Of a DNA stretch of 64,000 bases, positions 33,315 to 41,636 are shown in pieces. Numbering within the stretch: the first letter of the stretch is position 1; the number at the start of each line of letters is the position of its first letter. This DNA comes from JAYPWI01 sp038135065 (lineage in GTDB: Bacteria; Actinomycetota; Acidimicrobiia; Acidimicrobiales; Poriferisodalaceae), in contig JAYPWI010000002.1 in NCBI GenBank assembly GCA_038135065.1, forward strand, positions 133,767 to 197,766. The letters run 5' to 3'. The notes beneath the pieces were generated by a model. The model did not search any database. It had not been told where the DNA came from and worked only from the letters and a program-made list of their open reading frames with translations. The position numbers and the translations under genes were made by a program.

Positions 33315-34196
33315 ATGGCCATCAATCCAGATGCAGTCGGGGCTACCGGCGGGCCGGCCAGCCGCTCGTGGACCTACCGGGATTCCCTGCTGTACGCAGT
33401 GGGAATCGGGGCCGGGTCCGAGGACCCGTTCGGCTCGGAGCTCGAGTTCACCACCAACAACAGTCATCACATCGAACAGAAGGCGTTCCCCACCCAGGGG
33501 GTGGTGATCGGCTTCGGCTTCGGCGGGGCGATCAGCCAGGTCGGTGAGCTGGACTGGGGCAAGTTGCTCCACGGCTCGCAGGGCATCACCGTGCACTCGC
33601 CGATTCCGGTTGCCGGAACGGTGAGCATCACGGACCGGGTGACGGGGATCTGGGACAAGGGCGAGGGAAAGAATGCCATCATCGACACCGCGGTCTCCGC
33701 AGTGCTCGAGGAGAGCGGTGAGGAGCTCTTCGAGCTGCGGTCGTCCGTGGTGATCCGGGGGGCCGGCGGATTCGGCGGTGTCGAGGGCGACACGGCACCC
33801 AAGGTCAGCGCTCCGGATCGGGACCCCGATGTCGAACTCACCTACGCGACGCGGACCGACCAGGCCCTCACGTATCGGCTGTCGGGCGATTACAACCCGC
33901 TCCATTCAGATCCGTGGTTCGCGACCGAGCTGGCCGGGTTCCCTCGGCCCATCCTGCACGGCCTGTGCACCTACGGGTTCACGGGACGAGCCCTCTTGCA
34001 CACCCTGTGTGACGGCAACCCCGAGCGATTCGTGAGCATGGACAGTCGGTTCAGCTCGCCCGTCTTCCCCGGGGACACGCTGACCGTGCAGGCATGGGTC
34101 GACGGAGAGCAGGCCGTGTACCGGACGATCGCCCAGAAGGGGACCGACGAGCAACGGGTCGTCATCGACAACGGCCTCTGCGTGTTCAGGTCCTAG
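33315..34196 (+). CDS. Double hot-dog (R)-specific enoyl-CoA hydratase (hydratase 2 / MaoC type)
   Basis: A 293-residue double hot-dog protein. The C-terminal half has the hydratase-2 motif RLSGDYNPLHSDPWFA with Asp and His catalytic residues, followed by GFPRPILHGLCTYGF. The N-terminal half (LLYAVGIGAG, IGFGF) shapes the acyl pocket. It hydrates trans-2-enoyl-CoA to (3R)-hydroxyacyl-CoA, often bulky or steroid side-chain substrates in actinobacteria. GAGGAG 6-8 nt upstream supports the ATG. It sits between an MFE-2-like SDR and a SnoaL-like gene, 4 nt from the latter. Confidence 0.92.
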   Translation: MAINPDAVGATGGPASRSWTYRDSLLYAVGIGAGSEDPFGSELEFTTNNSHHIEQKAFPTQGVVIGFGFGGAISQVGELDWGKLLHGSQGITVHSPIPVAGTVSITDRVTGIWDKGEGKNAIIDTAVSAVLEESGEELFELRSSVVIRGAGGFGGVEGDTAPKVSAPDRDPDVELTYATRTDQALTYRLSGDYNPLHSDPWFATELAGFPRPILHGLCTYGFTGRALLHTLCDGNPERFVSMDSRFSSPVFPGDTLTVQAWVDGEQAVYRTIAQKGTDEQRVVIDNGLCVFRS

Positions 34197-34200
34197 GACC

Positions 34201-34656
34201 ATGGGCGTGTCGGACGATCGCCTGTCGAGCACTCCGGGTCGACTGGCCGAGGTGTACCTCGGGGAGGTGGTCGCCCGCGGCCGCTTGGAACTCATCGACG
34301 AACTCGCCCACCCCGACATGGTGGACGAGGCCAACCAGGCCTTCGGCGGGCCTGCGGGGCGCGACGGGCTGGTGGCCCACGTGGTGGGGTTTCGCCGCAA
34401 CGTCGGGGACCTCGAGGTGTCCGTCGAACGGGTGGTCGCAGCAGAGGACGAAGTCATGGCTTGGTGGACGTTCACCGGGGTGCACCGAGGACCGTGGTTG
34501 AACAAGCCGCCGACCGGTGAGCCCATCTCGGGCACGGTGTTCAGCTTCTTCGAACTCGAGGACGGGCTGATCAGCCGGTACCGGGTGTGGTTGCACGCAG
34601 CGTTGGCTGAGGCGGTGATCTTCGATTCGTCCCGGCCTGTGGTCCCCCGGGCCTGA
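34201..34656 (+). CDS. SnoaL-like ester cyclase family protein
   Basis: A 151-residue NTF2-fold protein of the SnoaL-like polyketide cyclase group: RLAEVYLGEVVARGRLELIDELAH, GGPAGRDGLVAHVVGFRRN, then WWTFTGVHRG and PISGTVFSFFELEDG. Bacterial members are mostly uncharacterised; some are epoxide hydrolases or ketosteroid isomerase-like. It starts 4 nt after the hydratase stop, with a weak AGGA before the ATG, and is probably in the same transcript. Confidence 0.78.
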   Translation: MGVSDDRLSSTPGRLAEVYLGEVVARGRLELIDELAHPDMVDEANQAFGGPAGRDGLVAHVVGFRRNVGDLEVSVERVVAAEDEVMAWWTFTGVHRGPWLNKPPTGEPISGTVFSFFELEDGLISRYRVWLHAALAEAVIFDSSRPVVPRA

Positions 34657-34763
34657 CGGCGAACGCAGTCTCCGCTCCACGGGCGCTGTCAGGAGAGCAA
34701 GATGGAGGCGGGTTGTCCGACCAGGGCCATCCGAGCCGAGACCTGAGGAAAGAGGAAACCACC

Positions 34764-35606
34764 ATGGGACGTCTGGACGGAAAGGTCGCCGTCATCACGG
34801 GGGCGGCCAGCGGCATCGGTCGCGCCACCACTGAGCGGTTCGTGGCCGAGGGCTGCAAGGTGGTCGTCGCCGACCTCCAGGAGGAGGTCGGCGCTGCCTT
34901 CGCTGCCGAGTTGGGAGACGACGCAGTCTTCGTGCCCTGCAACGTGGTCGACGAGGGAGCGGTGTCGGCAGCCATCGGTGAGGCCACCGACCGGTGGGGG
35001 CGACTCGACGTGGTGTATGCCAACGCTGGCTTCGTCGGGGCCACCGGTCCCATGGCCTCGATCACGTCCGAGGAGTACGACACCACGATGAACGTGCTGC
35101 TTCGCGGTGTCTTCTACGTGCTCAAGCACGCAGCACCGGTCATGACCGAGCAGGGATCGGGCTCCATGATCGCCACCGCGTCGGTGTGTGGGCTCGAGGC
35201 CGGTATCGGCGCCCACATCTACACGGTCGCCAAGGCTGGCGTGATCTCGATGATGCAGTCGATGGCCCTCGAGATGGCCGAACACGGGGTCCGGGCCAAC
35301 GCCATCTGCCCCGGGTACATCGCGACCTCTTTGATGGCTGGCCGGACCAGAAGCCAGGTCGACGACGCTGAGACGGCGAGTCGCCTCGATCATGCGCGCG
35401 ACGTCATGGGCCACGCCCAGCCCATGCACCGGGTGGGTGAGCCTGACGACATCGCGAACATGGCGTTGTTCCTGGCCTCGGACGAATCGAGCTGGGTGAC
35501 GGGCACTGCCCAGGTCGTGGACGGTGGCCTCATCGTCGGCAAGCCTTGGAGACGCCAGCCGGCCGTCATGACCGAGGCGCGACCCATCACGATGTACAAG
35601 GTCTGA
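34764..35606 (+). CDS. SDR family oxidoreductase
   Basis: A 280-residue classical SDR: TGAASGIG (12-19), YANAGF in place of NNAG, and Tyr-Lys in IYTVAKAG with Ser in ASVCG upstream. A GAGG-type ribosome-binding site 8 nt before the ATG sets the start. It follows the SnoaL-like gene after 107 bp, on the same strand; that gap shows no clear terminator, so it may extend the unit. It ends near a convergent NucS gene. The substrate is unknown, probably a secondary alcohol or hydroxysteroid. Confidence 0.87.
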   Translation: MGRLDGKVAVITGAASGIGRATTERFVAEGCKVVVADLQEEVGAAFAAELGDDAVFVPCNVVDEGAVSAAIGEATDRWGRLDVVYANAGFVGATGPMASITSEEYDTTMNVLLRGVFYVLKHAAPVMTEQGSGSMIATASVCGLEAGIGAHIYTVAKAGVISMMQSMALEMAEHGVRANAICPGYIATSLMAGRTRSQVDDAETASRLDHARDVMGHAQPMHRVGEPDDIANMALFLASDESSWVTGTAQVVDGGLIVGKPWRRQPAVMTEARPITMYKV

Positions 35607-35677
35607 CGTCATCCACTGAGAGCAGCATCTGGGCCCGCTGTCGCAGTCGGCTTCGCAGACGTCGGGCGCCGATGCGA

Positions 35678-36355
35678 TCAGAAAAGACGCAGCTCCCCGT
35701 TGTCGAGTCCCCGCAGGCCGTCGTAGTCCAACACCACGCAGCGAATGCCCCTGTCCTCGGCCAACACTCGGGCCTGGGGCTTGATCTCCTGGGCGGCGAA
35801 GACCCCGCCGACCGGTCGTAGGGTGCCGTCTCGGTTGAGGAAGTCCAGGTAGCGGGTGAGTTGCTCGACCCCGTCGATGTCGCCGCGGCGTTTGATCTCG
35901 ACTGCGATGGCGAGGCCTTCGGCATTGCGGCACAGCAGGTCTACCGGGCCGATGTCGGTGGGGTACTCGCGCCGCACAAGTACGGCTCCCGCCTCGATCG
36001 TGTCAGGGTTCGCGGCGACCAACTCCTGGAGGTGAGCCTCGACCCCGTCTTTGACGAGGCCCGGGTCGGTGCCCATCTCGGTGTTGGTGTCCGACAGCAC
36101 CTCGTGCATCGTGATGATGAGACGTTCGCCCTTGTCGTTCGACACCCTCCACCTGAGCTGCTCTGACCCGACAGGAGGCTCCTCGACCAACCTGTTCGGT
36201 GCGTTCATCCAGTTCAGCGGCTTGTACGCCCCACCATCTGCGTGGATGGCCACGCAGCCATCGGCCTTGACCATCACTAGCCGGACGGCTTCGGCGAGGT
36301 GGGCGTCGAGACGTCCCGAATAGTCGACGGTGCAGCGGGTGATGACCAGGCGCAT
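35678..36355 (-). CDS. nucS: Mismatch-specific endonuclease NucS (EndoMS)
   Basis: A 225-residue NucS, the enzyme that replaces MutS/MutL mismatch repair in most actinobacteria by cutting both strands at G-T, G-G and T-T mismatches. The nuclease core is visible: Asp139 in GPVDLLCR, Glu153-x-Lys155 in AVEIKRR, and Gln165 in GVEQLTRYL. The C-terminus ELRLF fits the beta-clamp-binding tail. The ATG at 36355 lies 9 nt after TAGCGT (leaderless). It stands alone, convergent with the SDR. Confidence 0.95.
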   Translation of the reverse strand: MRLVITRCTVDYSGRLDAHLAEAVRLVMVKADGCVAIHADGGAYKPLNWMNAPNRLVEEPPVGSEQLRWRVSNDKGERLIITMHEVLSDTNTEMGTDPGLVKDGVEAHLQELVAANPDTIEAGAVLVRREYPTDIGPVDLLCRNAEGLAIAVEIKRRGDIDGVEQLTRYLDFLNRDGTLRPVGGVFAAQEIKPQARVLAEDRGIRCVVLDYDGLRGLDNGELRLF

Positions 36356-36364
36356 CGCCCCGGC

Positions 36365-36370
36365 ACGCTA
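36365..36370 (-). promoter_or_regulatory. -10 hexamer TAGCGT for nucS (leaderless)
   Basis: TAGCGT on the minus strand ends 9 nt before the ATG at 36355. Confidence 0.55.
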
Positions 36371-36416
36371 GTCAGCGGCCGCTGCTAGGTGGGGACAGAG
36401 AGTCCCGACGGTGTCA

Positions 36417-37412
36417 TCACACCAGGGCGTAGGTGGCCGTCAGCTTTGGGTCACCGTGGTCGTCGACCACCACGGCTCGACCCGTCTCGACGAGATGGAG
36501 CATGTGGGCGTGCACCGACCCGGCCGCCGGGTACCACAGGCGCTTGTCGTAGCCCTCGTACATGGTGGGAACGAAGTCAGCGATCTTCTGCGGCCCGTCG
36601 GCCAGGTAGCCGATGATCTGCTCCTCGCGTTCTTCTCGGTGCTCGATGAAGCTCCGCACATAGGAGGTCGGGTCGGGGATCGAGGGCCCGTGGGTCGGCC
36701 AGTAGCGCTCGTGGTCGAGGGGGAGCAGCTTGCGCAGCGAGGCCATGTAGTCCCTCATCGAACCGTCGGGCGGGCCGACCACGCTCGTCGCCCAGCCCAT
36801 CACGTGGTCACCCGAGAACAGGCTGTTCTCCTCGACGAGTTCGTAGCAGAGGTGGTTCGAGCAGTGTCCGGGGGTGTGCACGGCGCGCAGTGTCCACCCG
36901 TTGCCCGACACCTGATCGCCGTCACGCAGGGCGATGTCGGGGACGAAGTCTGTGTCGGCTCCCTCGCGTTTGAGTTCGTCGGGCAGTTCGTCGAACTCCT
37001 TGCGGTACCGCTCCTGTTCCTCGGTGGAGATGTAGGCCGAGAAATCGACCCGATCGTCGGGATCGTCGGGCCGCACAGCACCATGGGGGCCGAAACCGTA
37101 GGAGATCGCCCCGGACCGCTCCTTGAGATCGGCGGTCAGCGGAGAGTGGTCGCTGTGGGTGTGGGTGACGAAGGCATGGGTCACCACCTCGTCGGGCTCG
37201 AGGGCAGCCAGCACATCGTCGAGGTGAGAGGCCAGTGGTGGCCCTGCATCGATCACGGCCACCTCGCCGTGGCCGACGATGTACGTTCCCGTTCCCTTGA
37301 AGGTGAACGGGGTCGGGTTCTTACAGATGACCCGGCGGACCATGGGGGTCACCCCGATGACGGCTCCGTAGTCGAAGTCGCCGATGTCCCGGTAGTGCTC
37401 GATGGTTGCCAT
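36417..37412 (-). CDS. MBL-fold metallo-hydrolase (LACTB2-like)
   Basis: A 331-residue metallo-beta-lactamase fold hydrolase. The metal motif HTHSDH is at residues 84-89, with further ligands in VHTPGHCSNH and FSGDHVMGW. The C-terminal 80 residues (SFIEHREEREEQIIGYL ... HMLHLVETG) form the winged-helix extension seen in LACTB2-type proteins. Likely a thioesterase or phosphodiesterase. The ATG at 37412 is 2 nt after the HSL hydrolase stop, so it is the second gene of a two-gene operon. Confidence 0.87.
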   Translation of the reverse strand: MATIEHYRDIGDFDYGAVIGVTPMVRRVICKNPTPFTFKGTGTYIVGHGEVAVIDAGPPLASHLDDVLAALEPDEVVTHAFVTHTHSDHSPLTADLKERSGAISYGFGPHGAVRPDDPDDRVDFSAYISTEEQERYRKEFDELPDELKREGADTDFVPDIALRDGDQVSGNGWTLRAVHTPGHCSNHLCYELVEENSLFSGDHVMGWATSVVGPPDGSMRDYMASLRKLLPLDHERYWPTHGPSIPDPTSYVRSFIEHREEREEQIIGYLADGPQKIADFVPTMYEGYDKRLWYPAAGSVHAHMLHLVETGRAVVVDDHGDPKLTATYALV

Positions 37413-37414
37413 GT

Positions 37415-38344
37415 TCAGCTCCAGCAGGACGCGATGAACGCATTCGCCCGACCGTTGGCGACCTCGCCAGCGGGCCCGGGTAGCACCGTGAAGCCGTGGA
37501 TGGCCTCCGGGTAGACGTCCAAGGTGACGGTGTTGCCTGCGGCCTGCAGTCGAGCGGCCATGAACAGGGAATCGTCGAGGAGTGGATCGTTCGTTCCCAC
37601 GCTCATCAGTGAGGGCGGCAAGCCGCTCAGGTCGGCCCACAACGGTGAGATGTCGGGATCCCGCAGGTCCTCGCCGTTCTGGAGAAAGTGGTCATAGAAC
37701 CAGCGCATGGTGTCGGTGGGGATCAGCAACAGCTCGGTACCGGCAACCTGGCTGGGGGTCATCGACAGGTCGAAGACGCCGTAGACGAGGTTCAGGCCCT
37801 TGATCCGTTCGAGGGCATCGTGCCGGTCCCGCAGGCGCAAGGCGGTCACGGCGGTCAAGTGACCACCCGCCGACTCACCGCCCAGGACCACATCGCCGAC
37901 ACCCCACTCGGACTGGGCGTGTTCGAGGACCCACAGGGCAGCAGCCTCGCAGTCGTCGGGACCGGCTGGATAGGGCTCCTCGGGAGCAAGGCCGTACTCG
38001 ACGGATACCACCACTGCCTGGCCGCCGCGGGCTGTTGCGTCGTGCTTGGGATCTGCGGTGAAGGCCGACCCGATGACCCAGCCCCCTCCATGGATGTGGA
38101 GGTAGACGCCCTTGGGGTTCTCCGGCACGAAGATGCGGAGGGGGATCTCTCCCCGAGGACCGTCGATGGTCCGAGTGATTCCGTGCTCCAACACGGGCGG
38201 CTGGGGTACACCAGGAAGACCGGCTCGGGCAGTTTCGACCGACCCTTCGTGGAACTTCGGGTGGGGAGCGAGCATGGCGGCAACGGCGGCATTGCCAGCC
38301 GCAGTGTCCTCGGCAAGGGCGGAGAGTTCAGGGTCGTCGAACAT
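37415..38344 (-). CDS. Alpha/beta hydrolase, hormone-sensitive lipase family
   Basis: A 309-residue esterase of the HSL family (bacterial family IV). The oxyanion motif HGGG is at 85-88 and the nucleophile Ser158 is in GGESAGGH; Asp of NDPLLDDS and His of AIHGF complete the triad. It hydrolyses short or medium acyl esters. The ATG is 6 nt after TACCGT (leaderless). It is first in an operon with the MBL-fold gene and only 30 bp from the divergent yaaA. Confidence 0.9.
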   Translation of the reverse strand: MFDDPELSALAEDTAAGNAAVAAMLAPHPKFHEGSVETARAGLPGVPQPPVLEHGITRTIDGPRGEIPLRIFVPENPKGVYLHIHGGGWVIGSAFTADPKHDATARGGQAVVVSVEYGLAPEEPYPAGPDDCEAAALWVLEHAQSEWGVGDVVLGGESAGGHLTAVTALRLRDRHDALERIKGLNLVYGVFDLSMTPSQVAGTELLLIPTDTMRWFYDHFLQNGEDLRDPDISPLWADLSGLPPSLMSVGTNDPLLDDSLFMAARLQAAGNTVTLDVYPEAIHGFTVLPGPAGEVANGRANAFIASCWS

Positions 38345-38350
38345 GGCACG

Positions 38351-38366
38351 ACGGTAGCCCTAGACT
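38351..38366. promoter_or_regulatory. Paired divergent -10 hexamers in a 30-bp intergenic region
   Basis: Minus-strand TACCGT (38351-38356) ends 6 nt before the HSL hydrolase ATG. Plus-strand TAGACT (38361-38366) ends 8 nt before the yaaA GTG. Both promoters fit within the 30 bp between the start codons, so -35 contacts, if any, would lie inside the opposite gene. Confidence 0.6.
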
Positions 38367-38374
38367 CCCCAGGC

Positions 38375-39148
38375 GTGCTGATACTCCTGTCGCCCGCCAA
38401 GCGCCTCGACTACGAGACGCCCGTGCCGACCCGTAAGTTCAGCGAGCCCCGGATGGTGGATCGCTCGGCTGAGCTCATGAGCGTGCTGGTGAAGACGCCC
38501 CCCGACGACGTCGCGTCGTTGATGTCGCTGTCCCCGGCCCTCACCGATCTCAACGTCCAGCGGTACCAGGACTGGGAACCCTCCTTCTCACCGGACAACG
38601 CTCGGCCGGCCGTGTTCGCATTCGACGGTGACACCTATGCCGGCCTCGACGTCGCCCGCTTCGGAGAGCGGGATCTGACCCACGCCCAGAAGACCATCAG
38701 GATCTTGTCGGGGTTGCACGGTGTGCTGCGTCCCCTCGATCTCGTCCAGCCGTACCGGCTCGAGATGGGAACGAAGCTCCGCACTGCCCGAGGCGACGAT
38801 CTCTACGCCTACTGGGGATCTGCGGTCACGGAGACCATCAACGACGATCTGGCCGAACGGAAGTCGAAGGTCGTGGTGAACCTGGCCAGCAACGAGTACT
38901 TCGGAGTGATCCAGCCGGAGCATCTGCAGGCCCGTCTGGTCACTCCGACCTTCCTCGACGAGGTCAAGGGCCAGTACAAGGTCGTGAGTTTCCACGCCAA
39001 GAAGGCCCGCGGCGCGATGGCTGCGTGGTTGGTGTTGAACCGGGTGTCTGCGGTCCGGGCCCTGCAGGACTTCGATGATCTCGGCTACCACTACGACAGC
39101 GAGCGTTCGACTCCTGACGCGCCGGTGTTCCTTCGCCCTGCGGCCTGA
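38375..39148 (+). CDS. yaaA: YaaA family peroxide stress response protein
   Basis: A 257-residue member of the YaaA/DUF328 family: LILLSPAKRLDYETP, FDGDTYAGLDV, RILSGLHGVLRPLDL, PYRLEMGTKL and SFHAKKARGAMAAW. In E. coli YaaA limits free iron and so protects against peroxide; it binds DNA through an HhH-like part. The start is GTG at 38375, 8 nt after TAGACT, so probably leaderless. It precedes a methyltransferase by 34 bp, but that gene has its own -10. Confidence 0.92.
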   Translation: MLILLSPAKRLDYETPVPTRKFSEPRMVDRSAELMSVLVKTPPDDVASLMSLSPALTDLNVQRYQDWEPSFSPDNARPAVFAFDGDTYAGLDVARFGERDLTHAQKTIRILSGLHGVLRPLDLVQPYRLEMGTKLRTARGDDLYAYWGSAVTETINDDLAERKSKVVVNLASNEYFGVIQPEHLQARLVTPTFLDEVKGQYKVVSFHAKKARGAMAAWLVLNRVSAVRALQDFDDLGYHYDSERSTPDAPVFLRPAA

Positions 39149-39169
39149 ACGCCTGACAGCGTGGAGCGC

Positions 39170-39175
39170 TAGCGT
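39170..39175 (+). promoter_or_regulatory. -10 hexamer TAGCGT for the methyltransferase (leaderless)
   Basis: TAGCGT ends 7 nt before the ATG at 39183. Confidence 0.58.
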
Positions 39176-39182
39176 CGCGCCC

Positions 39183-40256
39183 ATGGGGGACAGTGCGTTC
39201 GACAAGGACCGGGCCAAGGCCTTCGGTCAGCAGATGGTTGGCATTCTCAACGGCGGTGCTGCTGCGCTGTTGATCAGCGTCGGTCACAAGACCGGCCTGT
39301 TCGACGCCATGGACGGTCGCGATCCGGCCACCTGTGAGGACATCGCCGAGGCAGCCGGTCTGCATCCCCGCCCGGTGCGGGAGTGGCTGAGCGGGATGGC
39401 CTGTGCCGGGGTGGTCGACTTCGACCCAGCGACCGAGCGCTTCCATCTGCCGACCGAGCACGCTGGCCTGTTGACCCGACGGTCGGGGCCCCTCAACCTC
39501 GCCATCCAGGCCCAGTACGTGGGTCTACTCGGCTCGGTAGAGGAGCAGGTTGCAGCGGCCTTCGCCGACGGGAGCGGGGTGCCCTACGACGAATACCCGG
39601 CCTTCCAGGCCCTGATGGCCCAGTCCTCGGGGGAGCGGCAACGTCGTACCCTCATCGATGCAGTCGTTCCGCTGTTGCCCGGTGGGCGGGAACTGCTCGA
39701 GGGGGGCATCGACGTTGCCGACGTGGGGTGCGGCAGCGGCTTGGCCATGGTGCTCCTCGGTGAAGCCTTCCCGGCAAGTCGATTCACCGGCTACGACTTC
39801 TCGGCCGGGGCGGTCGAGATGGCCCGGGAGCGGGTGGCCGAGGCCGGTCTGTCGAACGTGTCGTTCGAGGTGGCGGATGCTGCCGAACTGGACCTGACCG
39901 GCGCCTATGACCTGGTGACGACCTTCGACGCCATCCACGATCAGAGCCGACCTGCCGAGGTGCTGGCGGCCATCCATCGGATGTTGCGGCCCGGTGGTAC
40001 CTACCTGTGTGTCGAGCCAAAGGCGTCCAGCGATCTGGCCGACATGGTGTCGGAACCGATGGGCACGTTCCTCTACACGATGTCGGCCATGCACTGCATG
40101 CAGGTCTCGCTGGCCTACGGAGGCAACGGCCTTGGGGCTGCGTGGGGTCATCAGCTGACCACCGAGTACCTCACGGAGGCCGGCTTCGTGGACATCGAAG
40201 TGACGTCGGTTCGAGAGGACCGGGCCAACTCGATGTTCCTCGCCCATCGCTCCTGA
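39183..40256 (+). CDS. SAM-dependent methyltransferase with N-terminal winged helix (Rv2258c-like)
   Basis: A 357-residue class I methyltransferase. Residues about 15-95 form a winged-helix dimerisation domain (GLFDAMDGRDPATCEDIAEA), a helical lid follows, and the Rossmann core has DVGCGSG (180-186), GYDFSAGAVEMAR and DAIHDQSRPAEVL. This plan matches mycobacterial Rv2258c-like and O-methyltransferase families. The methyl acceptor is unknown. Convergent with the CoA transferase, 10 bp apart. Confidence 0.88.
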   Translation: MGDSAFDKDRAKAFGQQMVGILNGGAAALLISVGHKTGLFDAMDGRDPATCEDIAEAAGLHPRPVREWLSGMACAGVVDFDPATERFHLPTEHAGLLTRRSGPLNLAIQAQYVGLLGSVEEQVAAAFADGSGVPYDEYPAFQALMAQSSGERQRRTLIDAVVPLLPGGRELLEGGIDVADVGCGSGLAMVLLGEAFPASRFTGYDFSAGAVEMARERVAEAGLSNVSFEVADAAELDLTGAYDLVTTFDAIHDQSRPAEVLAAIHRMLRPGGTYLCVEPKASSDLADMVSEPMGTFLYTMSAMHCMQVSLAYGGNGLGAAWGHQLTTEYLTEAGFVDIEVTSVREDRANSMFLAHRS

Positions 40257-40266
40257 CGGGTCGGCT

Positions 40267-41553
40267 TCAGAGCAGTCCGTCTCGCCGGGCTGCGTCGGTG
40301 AGTTCCTCCCGGTGGTCGGGATGAGCGATGGCGATCAATCGCTCGGCCTTCTGGCGTACGGTCGCATCTCGCAACCAGGCAACGCCGTGTTCGGTGACCA
40401 CGACCTGTGTGTCGTAACGGGTGCCCGTGACGGTGTTGGTGCCGATGCGGGGGACGATCCGTGACGTGCCCGACTTCCCCGCCACCGACGCCAGCATGTG
40501 GATCGACAACGCATCGTCGGACAACTGACAGCCACGCAGGAAGTCGAGTTGACCGCCGACGCCGCTGAACTGGACGCCATTGATCATCTCTGCATTCACC
40601 TGGCCGAGCAGATCGATCTCGACGGCGGAGTTGATGCATCGCATATCTCGGTTCTGGGCGATGACCCGAGGATCGAGGGCGACATCGGCATGAGTGATGC
40701 GGCAGGCCGGGTTGTCATCGATGTAGGCGAAGGTCTCGGGCAGGGAGATGGTGAACACTGCCACATGCGGGTAGATGGTCTTACGTGCGCCGGTGGCCGC
40801 ACCGCTTCGCATGAGGTCGATCAGGCCCTGGCTGAGTACCTCGGTGTGGATGCCGAGGTCCCGCTTGTGTGTCATCGCCGACAGCGCTACCTCGGTCAGG
40901 CCGCCGATGCCCGACTGCACGGTGGCTCCGTGGGGGATCAACTCGTCGAGCGCGCCGATGAAGGGCTCGAGTTCGTCCGGCGGGCGCCGTTCGTCGTACA
41001 CGGGGGTTGCCCCCTCGGAGGGGATCTCGATCAGGGCGTCGAAGTCGTCGATGTTGAAGGCGTCGCCGTGGACCTGGGGCACCACGGGGTTGACCAGTCC
41101 GAAGACCAGATCGTCGGGTCCCCGAGGTCGATCGACCATGGCGGCGTTGCCGCCCATGACCGATCCGGGCCGGACCGTGCCATCTGCCAGGGGGCTGGCC
41201 ACCTGCACCACCGAGACGCGGGCCGGGTTTCGACGCACGTACGCAGCCCAGTCCTGCAGTCGAAGGGGGATCATCTCGGCGCTGACGCCGGATTGGCGGA
41301 AGATCTGGCTCACGAAGGGAGCCACCAGGGTGATCCCCGGGTTGCCTGCAGCCGCCACCCCACCCCTACGGGGTGCTGGGACGAACAACGTCACGTCCTC
41401 GAGGTCAGAACGGGCCCCGAGGGCCTCGAGGAAGGCGACGGGCTCCGCAATGCCGCAGTTGACCCGGTCACCGCTGCGCACCGTGGCTGCAGCGGCCTCG
41501 GGAGTGATGACCTTGTCCGGGTAGGCGGCTCGCCAGTCGAAATGCTCGGGCAT
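40267..41553 (-). CDS. Acetyl-CoA hydrolase/transferase family (4-hydroxybutyrate CoA-transferase-like)
   Basis: A 428-residue class I-type CoA transferase. It has SGDRVNCGIAEP at the N-terminus, GATVQSGIGGL, HTEVLSQGLIDL, and the catalytic Glu in NSAVEIDLLGQVN; the glutamyl-CoA intermediate forms there. It exchanges CoA between acyl donors such as acetyl-CoA and hydroxy acids. The start is the ATG at 41553, 8 nt after TAGCGT; an ATG six bases earlier (41559) would fall too near the -10. Monocistronic. Confidence 0.9.
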   Translation of the reverse strand: MPEHFDWRAAYPDKVITPEAAAATVRSGDRVNCGIAEPVAFLEALGARSDLEDVTLFVPAPRRGGVAAAGNPGITLVAPFVSQIFRQSGVSAEMIPLRLQDWAAYVRRNPARVSVVQVASPLADGTVRPGSVMGGNAAMVDRPRGPDDLVFGLVNPVVPQVHGDAFNIDDFDALIEIPSEGATPVYDERRPPDELEPFIGALDELIPHGATVQSGIGGLTEVALSAMTHKRDLGIHTEVLSQGLIDLMRSGAATGARKTIYPHVAVFTISLPETFAYIDDNPACRITHADVALDPRVIAQNRDMRCINSAVEIDLLGQVNAEMINGVQFSGVGGQLDFLRGCQLSDDALSIHMLASVAGKSGTSRIVPRIGTNTVTGTRYDTQVVVTEHGVAWLRDATVRQKAERLIAIAHPDHREELTDAARRDGLL

Positions 41554-41561
41554 GGGCATGC

Positions 41562-41567
41562 ACGCTA
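41562..41567 (-). promoter_or_regulatory. -10 hexamer TAGCGT for the CoA transferase (leaderless)
   Basis: TAGCGT on the minus strand ends 8 nt before the ATG at 41553. Confidence 0.55.
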
Positions 41568-41636
41568 TTGCCTGAGGGCTGCGTGCGGTGGCCGAGCGGA
41601 GCCTCGTCGGGCAGTGGACCTGGTGGAGATACGGGA

